A DNA stretch of 49,097 nt. Origin: Beijerinckiaceae bacterium. Lineage in GTDB: Bacteria > Pseudomonadota > Alphaproteobacteria > Rhizobiales > Beijerinckiaceae. The first letter of the stretch is position 1. Each line of letters opens with the position of its first letter. The notes under the pieces were generated by a model that was not told the DNA's origin, searched no databases, and saw only the letters and a program-made list of their open reading frames with translations. The stretch spans positions 1 through 49,097 of the forward strand of contig JAUXWZ010000070.1 in NCBI GenBank assembly GCA_030684835.1. Direction: 5' to 3'. Position numbers and translations under genes: made by a program. This document shows, piece after piece, positions 33,818 to 41,002 of the stretch.

Positions 33818-34699
33818 ATGCCATCCCCTGACGTCATGACAGTTCGCTCGTTTGACGGCGCAGCGCTGAGCCTGCAACGTCTTCGGCTTGCAGATCGTCC
33901 CCGGCTCATTCTCTCCCACGGCAATGGCTTTGCCATGGGCGGTTATCGCGTTTTCTGGACGTTGCTCGCTGCGGATTTTGAACTCGTTCTGTTCGACCTG
34001 CGCAATCATGGATCAAGCGGCGCCACGCCCATAGAGGCGCACACCATTGGCGCAATGGCGAACGATCACGTCAGCGTGGCCTCAGCGTGTCGCGATGCTT
34101 TTGGCGCACGCGAGACGTTTGGGGTTTTTCATTCAGTTTCCGCCATTGCGGCTACGCTTGCTGGGCAAGCGCACAACGTTTGGGATGGCGTTGTGCTCAT
34201 CGATCCGCCGTTGGTGAGCCTTGATCCTGAAAAGGGGCTCGTGCGTAGCGCCGACGAGCGGCTGGCGCAATACGCGCGGAATCGCGAAAAACGCTTCGAT
34301 TCCGTTCGGGCTTACGCCGCTTTGTTGGCAGCAGGTATTGGCCGATATTGGGTAGAAGGCGCGGCGCTCGACATGGCGCAATCAGTCACTCGCGCTCATC
34401 CAGAAGGCGGCGTTGAACTTGTCTGTCCGGGCGAATACGAAGCCCGAATTTATGAACAGAATGGGCAAACGAACTCCTACGCCGCTCTCGGCGCCATGAA
34501 GGACCGCGTGGCAATACTTGGCGCTGACGCAGACGCGCCCCGCGCGCTCCATCCCGCCCGCGTCTCGCGTGTCGCCGCAGAAGACTTTGGTCTGCCTTAC
34601 GTCGCAGTCGCGCAGACGAGTCACATGCTGCAAATCGAAAATCCGAAGGTCGCCGCAGCCGCGCTTCGCGGTCTTTTGAAAAGTCTGAAGTCAGCCTAA
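33818..34699 (+). CDS. Alpha/beta hydrolase
   Basis: A 293-residue cytoplasmic hydrolase. The oxyanion segment is LILSHGNGFAMGGYRVFW, a strand-turn motif LFDLRNHGSSG follows, and the nucleophile elbow is GVFHSVSAIAA with Ser106. The elbow reads His-Ser-Val-Ser instead of Gly-x-Ser-x-Gly. The catalytic His is probably in VAQTSHMLQIENP. GAGG four bases ahead of the ATG supports the start. It is the first gene of the unit with the LeuC/LeuD/ICL-like genes, 98 bases ahead of them. In the nic pathway NicD, a deformylase of this fold, releases formate from N-formylmaleamate; a formate dehydrogenase operon follows downstream here. A deformylase or amide/ester hydrolase role is plausible but not shown. 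Confidence 0.83.
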   Translation: MPSPDVMTVRSFDGAALSLQRLRLADRPRLILSHGNGFAMGGYRVFWTLLAADFELVLFDLRNHGSSGATPIEAHTIGAMANDHVSVASACRDAFGARETFGVFHSVSAIAATLAGQAHNVWDGVVLIDPPLVSLDPEKGLVRSADERLAQYARNREKRFDSVRAYAALLAAGIGRYWVEGAALDMAQSVTRAHPEGGVELVCPGEYEARIYEQNGQTNSYAALGAMKDRVAILGADADAPRALHPARVSRVAAEDFGLPYVAVAQTSHMLQIENPKVAAAALRGLLKSLKSA

Positions 34700-34797
34700 G
34701 TCCCGCGAGGCGGAAGCTGGCGCGTTGGTCCGGCATTCGCTATCATTGCGGGAATGAAAACTAGCGGGGGCGCGAAAACGCGCTTGGGCAAGGAAAC

Positions 34798-36207
34798 GTG
34801 GGCGAAACGCTTTTTGATAAAATCTGGGATGCGCATGTCGTCGGTCGCAGGATCGACGGACGAGAACTCGTCTATATCGACCGCCATGTACTTCATGAGC
34901 TCCATGCGCCGCACGCCTTCAAGAAACTGAAAGCGGCAGGTCGCAAGGTGCGCCGGCCGGATCTCACCTTCTCGGCGCTCGATCACACGCCCGCTTCAAA
35001 GCCGGGCCGCGACGAGTTTACGAATCCGGAAGGCAAGCCGTTTATTGACGCCATGCGCCAAGGCAGCCGCGAGAACGGCGTGCGCGTGTTCGACCTCAAC
35101 GACGCGGAGCATGGCATATCGCATGTGGTGGCGCCGGAGATTGGCATGGTGCTTCCGGGCGCCACCCATGCAGTGCCAGACAGTCACGCTTGCACGGTTG
35201 GAGGGCTCGGCGCTCTTGCGTTTGGCTGCGGCACAACAGAGCTTGAGCATGTTCTCGCCACGCAGGTCATCGCTCTCATCAAGCCCAAGCGGATGCGGGT
35301 GAACATTGTCGGGAAACTTGGTGCGCACGCGTCCGCCAAGGATGTGGCGCTGAATATTTTATCTCAAATAGGCAGCTCTGGCGGCCGTGGACACGCCATC
35401 GAATTTGCAGGCGAAGCTGCCCGCGCGTTGTCCGTCGAGGGGCGGCTCACGCTCTGCAATCTGACGATTGAAATGGGCTCGCGCAGCGGTCTCGTAGCGC
35501 CCGATGATACGACGTTCCAATGGTTGGCCGGTCGCCCGTGGGCGCCAGGTGGCGCCATGTGGGAGCGCGCGCTCACTCATTGGCGCACGTTGAGAAGTGA
35601 CGACGACGCGTTCTTCGACAAGGACGTGACAGTTAATTGCGAAGGCCTTGCGCCGCAGATAACCTGGGGTACAGACCCCGCTCAAGTCATTCCCGTGGAT
35701 GGTAGAACACCTGATCCATCATCAATGCCTGCCGACAAGCGCGCCTTGGCGGAGCGCGCGCTTGCATACATGGGGCTTGCGGGCGGCGAACATATCGAAG
35801 GCCTTCCGGTGCATCGCGTGTTCATCGGCTCCTGCACAAACGCTCGCCTGCCTGATTTGCGCGAAGCAGCCGCCATCCTGCGCGGACGCAAAGTAGCGGA
35901 AGGTGTTGTGGCGCTGGTCTCGCCCGGATCAGGCAAGGTGAAGCGGGAGGCGGAGGCAATTGGCCTCGATAGCATTTTCAAGGACGCTGGCTTCATTTGG
36001 GGCGAGTCCGCATGCTCCATGTGCGCGGGCGCCAATGGCGACGGCGGCCAGTCAGGCGAGCGGATACTCTCAACTACGAATCGTAATTTTGAGAATCGTC
36101 AGGGCAGGGGCGCGCGCACGCATCTGGTCGGACCGGCGCTTGCCGCCGCCGCCGCGGTAAGTGGGCGAATTGTCGATGTGCGCAAGCTCGCGGATGGTCA
36201 GGCATGA
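34798..36207 (+). CDS. Aconitase-family hydratase large subunit (LeuC-like), probably not for leucine synthesis
   Basis: A 469-residue 4Fe-4S hydro-lyase large subunit. The cluster ligands are complete: Cys346 in VFIGSCTNARLPDLR, and Cys406 and Cys409 in ESACSMCAGANGD. SPGSGKVKREAEAIGLD, STTNRNFENRQGRGARTHL and the early VVAPEIGMVLPGATHAVPDSH also fit. Start is a GTG with AAGGAAAC ahead. Overlaps by four bases with the small subunit and is followed by an isocitrate-lyase-family gene, so the substrate is likely a maleate or alkylmaleate/citramalate-type acid. Homologues include isopropylmalate isomerase, maleate hydratase and 2,3-dimethylmalate dehydratase (DmdA). The context favours a hydratase feeding the downstream lyase. 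Confidence 0.88.
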   Translation: MGETLFDKIWDAHVVGRRIDGRELVYIDRHVLHELHAPHAFKKLKAAGRKVRRPDLTFSALDHTPASKPGRDEFTNPEGKPFIDAMRQGSRENGVRVFDLNDAEHGISHVVAPEIGMVLPGATHAVPDSHACTVGGLGALAFGCGTTELEHVLATQVIALIKPKRMRVNIVGKLGAHASAKDVALNILSQIGSSGGRGHAIEFAGEAARALSVEGRLTLCNLTIEMGSRSGLVAPDDTTFQWLAGRPWAPGGAMWERALTHWRTLRSDDDAFFDKDVTVNCEGLAPQITWGTDPAQVIPVDGRTPDPSSMPADKRALAERALAYMGLAGGEHIEGLPVHRVFIGSCTNARLPDLREAAAILRGRKVAEGVVALVSPGSGKVKREAEAIGLDSIFKDAGFIWGESACSMCAGANGDGGQSGERILSTTNRNFENRQGRGARTHLVGPALAAAAAVSGRIVDVRKLADGQA

Positions 36208-36833
36208 AAGCGTTCACGAAAGCTGCAGGCGTCGCAATTCCGTTTCTCGAAAACGACGTCAACACCGATCAGATCGCGCCTGTCGGCGGCGGTGTGAAAC
36301 TGCACGAAGACTACACCGAGACACTTTTCAAGAACCGTCGCCGCCGGGATGATGGTAGCATCGATGAAAGCTTTGTCTTCAACAGCCCTCAATTTCGTCG
36401 CGGCGCGATCCTTGTCACCGGACATAATTTTGGTTGCGGCAGTTCGCGCGAATCTGCGGTCTGGGTCTTTCAGGCAATTGGAGTGTCCTGCATCATTGCA
36501 CGCAGCTTTGCTGACATTTACCGCGAGAACTGTCTTCAAAATGGCGTCCTTGCGCTTGCGCTGCCTGAAGCTGACGCGGCCAGGCTGGAGTTGAGTGTCC
36601 TAAGCGCCAACGGCGCGCCGGTTTTCAGCGTAGATCTGGTCGAAAGGACCATCGAGGGACCAGACGGGTTACATATTCGTTTTGAAATCTCCGAAGCAGA
36701 ACGTACTCGCCTTCTCGAAGGCCTGGACGATATTGGGCTCACGCTGAAGCAACTCCCGGAGATCGAAGCGTGGGAAAAGCGCATGGCGAGCGAAGCGCCG
36801 TGGGCGCAGCACGCCAACGCATCCTCGTTGTGA
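36204..36833 (+). CDS. Aconitase-family hydratase small subunit (LeuD-like)
   Basis: A 209-residue swivelling domain subunit that completes the active site of the LeuC-like partner. Marks are FLENDVNTDQIAP, the phosphate/substrate loop VTGHNFGCGSSRESAVWVF, and SFADIYRENCLQNGVL. The gene begins within the ATGA overlap, indicating coupled translation and equal subunit amounts. Its substrate loop differs from canonical isopropylmalate isomerase where HAPWAL is usual (here ESAVWV), consistent with another substrate such as maleate or dimethylmalate. It belongs to the hydratase-lyase trio. Confidence 0.88.
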   Translation: MKAFTKAAGVAIPFLENDVNTDQIAPVGGGVKLHEDYTETLFKNRRRRDDGSIDESFVFNSPQFRRGAILVTGHNFGCGSSRESAVWVFQAIGVSCIIARSFADIYRENCLQNGVLALALPEADAARLELSVLSANGAPVFSVDLVERTIEGPDGLHIRFEISEAERTRLLEGLDDIGLTLKQLPEIEAWEKRMASEAPWAQHANASSL

Positions 36834-36843
36834 GGTCGCTGCA

Positions 36844-37740
36844 ATGAGCAAACGCAAACGCTTTCGCGAACTGATAAATGCGCCCGGTATGGTCTATGCG
36901 CCCGGCGCGTATGACGCATTGTCTGCGCGTATCATTGAGGCGCAGGGTTTTGATGTTGTTGTCGCGGGCGGCTACGCCGCAGTCGGCGTTCTGCTGGGTC
37001 AACCCGACACCGGCCAATCCAATGTGCGCGACTACGCTGATCACTATGGACGCATCTGCGCTGCGGTAAATGTCCCGGTGTACGTGGACGGCGACACTGG
37101 ATTTGGCGGCGTAAATAACGTGCGCCAAATGGTGCGCGCATTCGAAGACGCCGGCGTTGCAGGGCTTTTCATTGGCGATCAGGTTTTTCCAAACCGCTGC
37201 GGCTATATGGAAGGCAAGCAGCTCGTTCCAGCTGAGGAGATGTTATCGAAGTTGAAAGCCGCCCTGGATGCGCGCCGCGATCCCGATCTCTACATCGTTG
37301 CGCGAACCGACGCGCTTGCGGTCGAAGGGCTGGATCGGACCATTGAACGTGCGCAGCTTTACAAGGACATCGGCGTAGATATGGCGAAAGTCATCGGCGC
37401 CGACCGGCTCGATGATTTTGGACGAATTCTTAGCGAAGTGCCTGGGCCCCAAATGGCCAATATGTCGAATGCCAATCCCAAAGGCATGCCAACGCCCGCC
37501 GAGTTCGAAGCTGCGGGCGCCGCAATGATGACGTTCCCGTCAGCAGCATTGTTTGCGGCAGTGGGCGAGGTTACGCGCGCTATGGCGTCGCTGAAACGCG
37601 ACAGCAATCTTGACGCTGCACGCCCGGGGTTTTGCGCTCTGCAGGATTATTACGAACTTGTCGGATTGGAACGGCAGAACGCGGCGGAACAGGACTATCT
37701 CGCCGCTGCGCGCGCCGTCATCGAAAAGCGCCGCCGATAG
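36844..37740 (+). CDS. Isocitrate lyase / PEP mutase superfamily enzyme, candidate alkylmalate lyase
   Basis: A 298-residue (beta/alpha)8-barrel enzyme. The Mg-binding Asp residues are in VYVDGDTGFGG (Asp82, Asp84). The active-site loop reads FIGDQVFPNRCGYMEGK; Cys119 is kept, but relatives usually have EDQ and (K)RCGH at these places, so Glu is Gly111 and His is Tyr121, with Asn117 for Lys. ARTDALAVEGLDRTIERAQ and NMSNANPKGMPTPAEFEAAG support the family. It follows the hydratase pair closely. The superfamily includes 2-methylisocitrate lyase, 2,3-dimethylmalate lyase, oxaloacetate hydrolase and carboxyvinyl-phosphonate mutase. Retro-aldol cleavage of a 2-hydroxyacid made by the hydratase into pyruvate plus a second acid is the simplest hypothesis. 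Confidence 0.85.
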   Translation: MSKRKRFRELINAPGMVYAPGAYDALSARIIEAQGFDVVVAGGYAAVGVLLGQPDTGQSNVRDYADHYGRICAAVNVPVYVDGDTGFGGVNNVRQMVRAFEDAGVAGLFIGDQVFPNRCGYMEGKQLVPAEEMLSKLKAALDARRDPDLYIVARTDALAVEGLDRTIERAQLYKDIGVDMAKVIGADRLDDFGRILSEVPGPQMANMSNANPKGMPTPAEFEAAGAAMMTFPSAALFAAVGEVTRAMASLKRDSNLDAARPGFCALQDYYELVGLERQNAAEQDYLAAARAVIEKRRR

Positions 37741-37763
37741 CTGTTGAAAAATAGGGGGGAGAC

Positions 37764-38849
37764 ATGCGCGTAATTATTCAATCGCTACAAATAGGCGCGA
37801 CGGCTTTGGCGTTTTTGAATGTATCTCAGCCAGCATTCGCACAGCAGTCGGGAGAATTCTACAAGGGAAAAACCATAACCGTTGTGGTCGGGCTCAACGC
37901 GGGTGGCACTGTCGATCTGTTTGCGCGCATGTTCTCGCAATACCTGCAAAAACATATTCCAACACAGCCGCCAATCGTTGTGCAGAACATGCCCGGCGCG
38001 GGTGGCCTGCTGGCGACCAATTTCGTCTCCGAACGCGCGAAGCCCGATGGCCTGACAATTCTCTGGGGGCCCTGGGATCCTCTAGCGCAGGCCATGAAAC
38101 TACCCAACATGCGCGCGCGTTACGAAAATTTTGAATTCCTCGGAGGCACGGGTGATACGCGCGTTCTCTATGCGAGAACGGACATCATTCCCGGTGGCAT
38201 GAAGAAGCCCGCCGATATCGCGAAAGCTGGTTTACTCAACGTCGGTGCGCTCAACCCGACCGATCCATCCGGCCTTCTCGCCCATCTTGCGCTCGGCGTG
38301 CTGGGGGTGAAAGACAAGCTTATAATTGGCTATCGCGGCGGAAACGACGTTTTTCTCGCCATGCAACGCGGCGAGGTGCAATTTCACTCGACGAGCATCA
38401 CAACGTTTCGCAGTCGCAACGCCGACTTCATAAAGTCCGGTCAGGGAATGGGAATTGCTTATCTCGCGCCCGTCGATGCGAGCGGCAATGTGCAGGCCAA
38501 CCCGTTTATTACGGAGATGCCGGCCTTTCCAGATCTCTACCGTGAAATTCACGGTAAGGCGCCATCAGGAGCCTTGTGGGATGCGACGAATTGGCTCGTA
38601 AATCAAATTGGCGAAATGACGTTCGTTGGTCTTGCGCCACGCGGCGTCCCCGCTGAAGCGTTGGCGGAATTGCGCGCGGCTTATGCTGCTGCAGCAAACG
38701 ATTCAGCCTTCACCAAACAGTCCGTATCCATGAACGGATTGCCTTATTCTTTCGTCAATGTCGCCAGAGGGCAGCAAATCTTTGCATCACTCGCCAACGT
38801 AAGCCCTGAAGTTCTTGATACGCTCAAGCAGGTCGTCGATATCAAGTAA
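37764..38849 (+). CDS. Periplasmic TctC/Bug-family substrate-binding protein
   Basis: A 361-residue exported receptor. The leader is SLQIGATALAFLNVSQPAFA with cleavage near AFAQQS. Family segments are FYKGKTITVVVGLNAGGTVD, PIVVQNMPGAGGLLATNF and KPDGLTILWGPWDPLAQAM. It shares the FY start and VVQNxPGAG block with the first receptor of the window and is unlike the Tat-type one. A strong site (AGGGGGGAGAC) precedes the ATG, predicting high synthesis, normal for a receptor. Placed between the lyase and IorA, with no TctAB genes nearby, its ligand is probably the pathway substrate or a related carboxylate. Confidence 0.9.
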   Translation: MRVIIQSLQIGATALAFLNVSQPAFAQQSGEFYKGKTITVVVGLNAGGTVDLFARMFSQYLQKHIPTQPPIVVQNMPGAGGLLATNFVSERAKPDGLTILWGPWDPLAQAMKLPNMRARYENFEFLGGTGDTRVLYARTDIIPGGMKKPADIAKAGLLNVGALNPTDPSGLLAHLALGVLGVKDKLIIGYRGGNDVFLAMQRGEVQFHSTSITTFRSRNADFIKSGQGMGIAYLAPVDASGNVQANPFITEMPAFPDLYREIHGKAPSGALWDATNWLVNQIGEMTFVGLAPRGVPAEALAELRAAYAAAANDSAFTKQSVSMNGLPYSFVNVARGQQIFASLANVSPEVLDTLKQVVDIK

Positions 38850-38872
38850 CGACGCAGTCGCGGAGTATTTAC

Positions 38873-41002
38873 ATGGCGGAAGTTTCCTTCAAGCGTGAGA
38901 TTGAAAGCTTGAAACTGAAGGACGGTGAAACCTTCCATGGAGAAGGAATTATCGCAGTCACAAAGGCGCTTCTGCAATCGGGCGTCACGTATGTGGGGGG
39001 CTATCAAGGAGCGCCTGTTGGTCATCTTCTAGACGTGCTCGTTGAGGCGCGCGAAGAGATGGAGCGTCTTGGCGTCCACGTTGAGCCATGCACGAATGAA
39101 GCGGCTGCTGCGGCAATGCTCGGCGCTTCTATCAATTATCCCATTAGAGGCGCCGTCACCTGGAAATCGATCGTCGGAACCAACGTCGCCGCTGACGCGC
39201 TATCAAACCTTGCTTCGCCGGGTGTAAAGGGTGGCGCGCTCATCATTGTTGGTGAAGATTACGGCGAAGGCGCAAGCGTCATTCAGGAACGCACCCATGC
39301 GTTCGCGCTGAAATCGTCGTTGTGGCTCATGGACCCGCGTCCCGATTTGCCGACCATCGTCAACATGGTCGAAAAAAGTTTCGAATTGTCGGAAGTATCC
39401 AACACGCCCGTGATGATGGAGCTGCGAATTCGCGCGTGCCATCTGTTCGGATCTTTTGCTGCGAAGACAAACAAGCCTGGCGAACGATCCACGCAAGCCA
39501 GGTTCGATGCGCCCTCCCCGTTTGAATATATCCGCCTCGCCCATCCGCCTGTCACGTTCATCCAAGAAACCGACAAGTTTCGCCGCCGCCTACCTGCTGC
39601 ACAGGACTTCATCATGCAAAAAGGACTGAACGAAACGATGGGCCCGCCGGTGGGCGACATTGGCGTGATCGTTCAGGGCGGGCTGTTCAACGTCCTCAAC
39701 AGTCGCTTGGAGGCAGCCGGCCTTTCGAACATTTATGGCGAACCGTCGATCCCGCTTCTGGTGCTCAACGTCACTCACCCACTCGCGCCGAAGCAAATTG
39801 AAAACTTTTGCGCGGGTAAAAAGTCGGTCCTCATTGTGGAAGAAGGACAGCCGGATTTTCTCGAACAGGCCATCGGACAGATCCTTCGCAAGGCTGACCT
39901 CAACACGCGCATTTTCGGCAAAGACGTTCTGCCCATGGGTGGCGAGTATACACAACGCGTTATGGGCGAGGGTTTGGCGGCGTACCTGCGCGCAAATGGT
40001 CTCACGTCCTCGTCGCTTGAGGAGTGGCTCGCATCAATCGCCAGGAACATGGAAGAAGTCCGCAGCGCATTCGATGCGCCTTTGCCAATGCGCCCTCCCG
40101 GTCTATGTACCGGCTGTCCTGAGCGGCCGGTATTTGCCGCTATGAAAATTTTACGCAAGGATATAGGGCCGACGCATGTAGCGGCGGACATCGGCTGCCA
40201 TGCGCTGGCGACGTTCGCTCCCTTCGACCAGGGCAATTCGATTCTTGGCTACGGAATGTCGCTGGCGTCCGCAGCCGCCGTCGCAAATACGCAAACGCGA
40301 AAGCCAATCAGCATCATGGGTGATGGCGGCTTTTGGCACAACGGCCTCCTCACCGGCGTTGCAGGGTCCGTATTCAATCGTAACGATGGCGTGCTTGTTA
40401 TTATGAATAACGGCTATTCCAGCGCCACGGGCGCGCAGGACTTGCCGTCAAGCGCACCAACCGACGATGGACGTGGACGCGGCGTCGATATTGAAAAAAC
40501 TTTGCGCGGTATGGGCGTTAAAGCCATTGAACGCGTTCGCACTTATGACGTTGCAAGGGTGACGCGAAAACTGAAAGCGGCTATCACCGACAAGTCGAAG
40601 GGCCTCAAGGTCATCATTGCGGACGGTGAATGTCAGCTTGCACGCCAGCGCCGTATTCGACCTGAGAATGCAAAAGCCGTTGCTGCAGGCAAGCGCATTG
40701 TGCGCACGCGCTTTTGGGTCGATCCCGAAGTGTGCACGGGGGATCATTCATGCATCAGGCTGTCGGGCTGTCCGTCACTCACGATTAAGCCGAACGAAGA
40801 TCCCTTGCGCACAGACCCTGTCGCTCACGTCAATAATGATTGCGTTGGGTGTGGCGTGTGTGGCGAGGTTTCGCACGCAGCGCAATTATGCCCCTCCTTC
40901 GCGCAGATAGATATCGTACAAAATCCAAACTGGCTTGATCGCATCCGCAGAAAGTTAAGTGCAAAGGCGATCCGCATTCTTGGCGGCGAGGCGCGCGGAT
41001 GA
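38873..41002 (+). CDS. iorA: Indolepyruvate:ferredoxin oxidoreductase alpha subunit
   Basis: A 709-residue thiamine-diphosphate and iron-sulfur enzyme that decarboxylates aryl-2-oxoacids to acyl-CoA while reducing ferredoxin. The N-terminal domain shows GVTYVGGYQGAPVGHLLDV and EPCTNEAAAAAMLGAS. The thiamine diphosphate motif is IMGDGGFWHNGLLTG with MNNGYSSATGAQ (about 481-525). The C-terminal ferredoxin domain (about 620-685) contains CTGDHSCIRLSGCPSL and NNDCVGCGVCGEVSHAAQL. Its stop overlaps the beta subunit start. Indolepyruvate and phenylpyruvate are classical substrates; in this cluster a 2-oxoacid from the degraded compound is possible. Ferredoxin as acceptor suggests low-oxygen function or a dedicated re-oxidation route. 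Confidence 0.93.
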   Translation: MAEVSFKREIESLKLKDGETFHGEGIIAVTKALLQSGVTYVGGYQGAPVGHLLDVLVEAREEMERLGVHVEPCTNEAAAAAMLGASINYPIRGAVTWKSIVGTNVAADALSNLASPGVKGGALIIVGEDYGEGASVIQERTHAFALKSSLWLMDPRPDLPTIVNMVEKSFELSEVSNTPVMMELRIRACHLFGSFAAKTNKPGERSTQARFDAPSPFEYIRLAHPPVTFIQETDKFRRRLPAAQDFIMQKGLNETMGPPVGDIGVIVQGGLFNVLNSRLEAAGLSNIYGEPSIPLLVLNVTHPLAPKQIENFCAGKKSVLIVEEGQPDFLEQAIGQILRKADLNTRIFGKDVLPMGGEYTQRVMGEGLAAYLRANGLTSSSLEEWLASIARNMEEVRSAFDAPLPMRPPGLCTGCPERPVFAAMKILRKDIGPTHVAADIGCHALATFAPFDQGNSILGYGMSLASAAAVANTQTRKPISIMGDGGFWHNGLLTGVAGSVFNRNDGVLVIMNNGYSSATGAQDLPSSAPTDDGRGRGVDIEKTLRGMGVKAIERVRTYDVARVTRKLKAAITDKSKGLKVIIADGECQLARQRRIRPENAKAVAAGKRIVRTRFWVDPEVCTGDHSCIRLSGCPSLTIKPNEDPLRTDPVAHVNNDCVGCGVCGEVSHAAQLCPSFAQIDIVQNPNWLDRIRRKLSAKAIRILGGEARG

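Noticed and set aside
34798..36833. Calling the aconitase-family pair leuC/leuD of leucine synthesis
   Set aside because: No other leucine genes are adjacent, and the operon partner is an isocitrate-lyase-family gene in a catabolic region, so another hydratase role is more likely.
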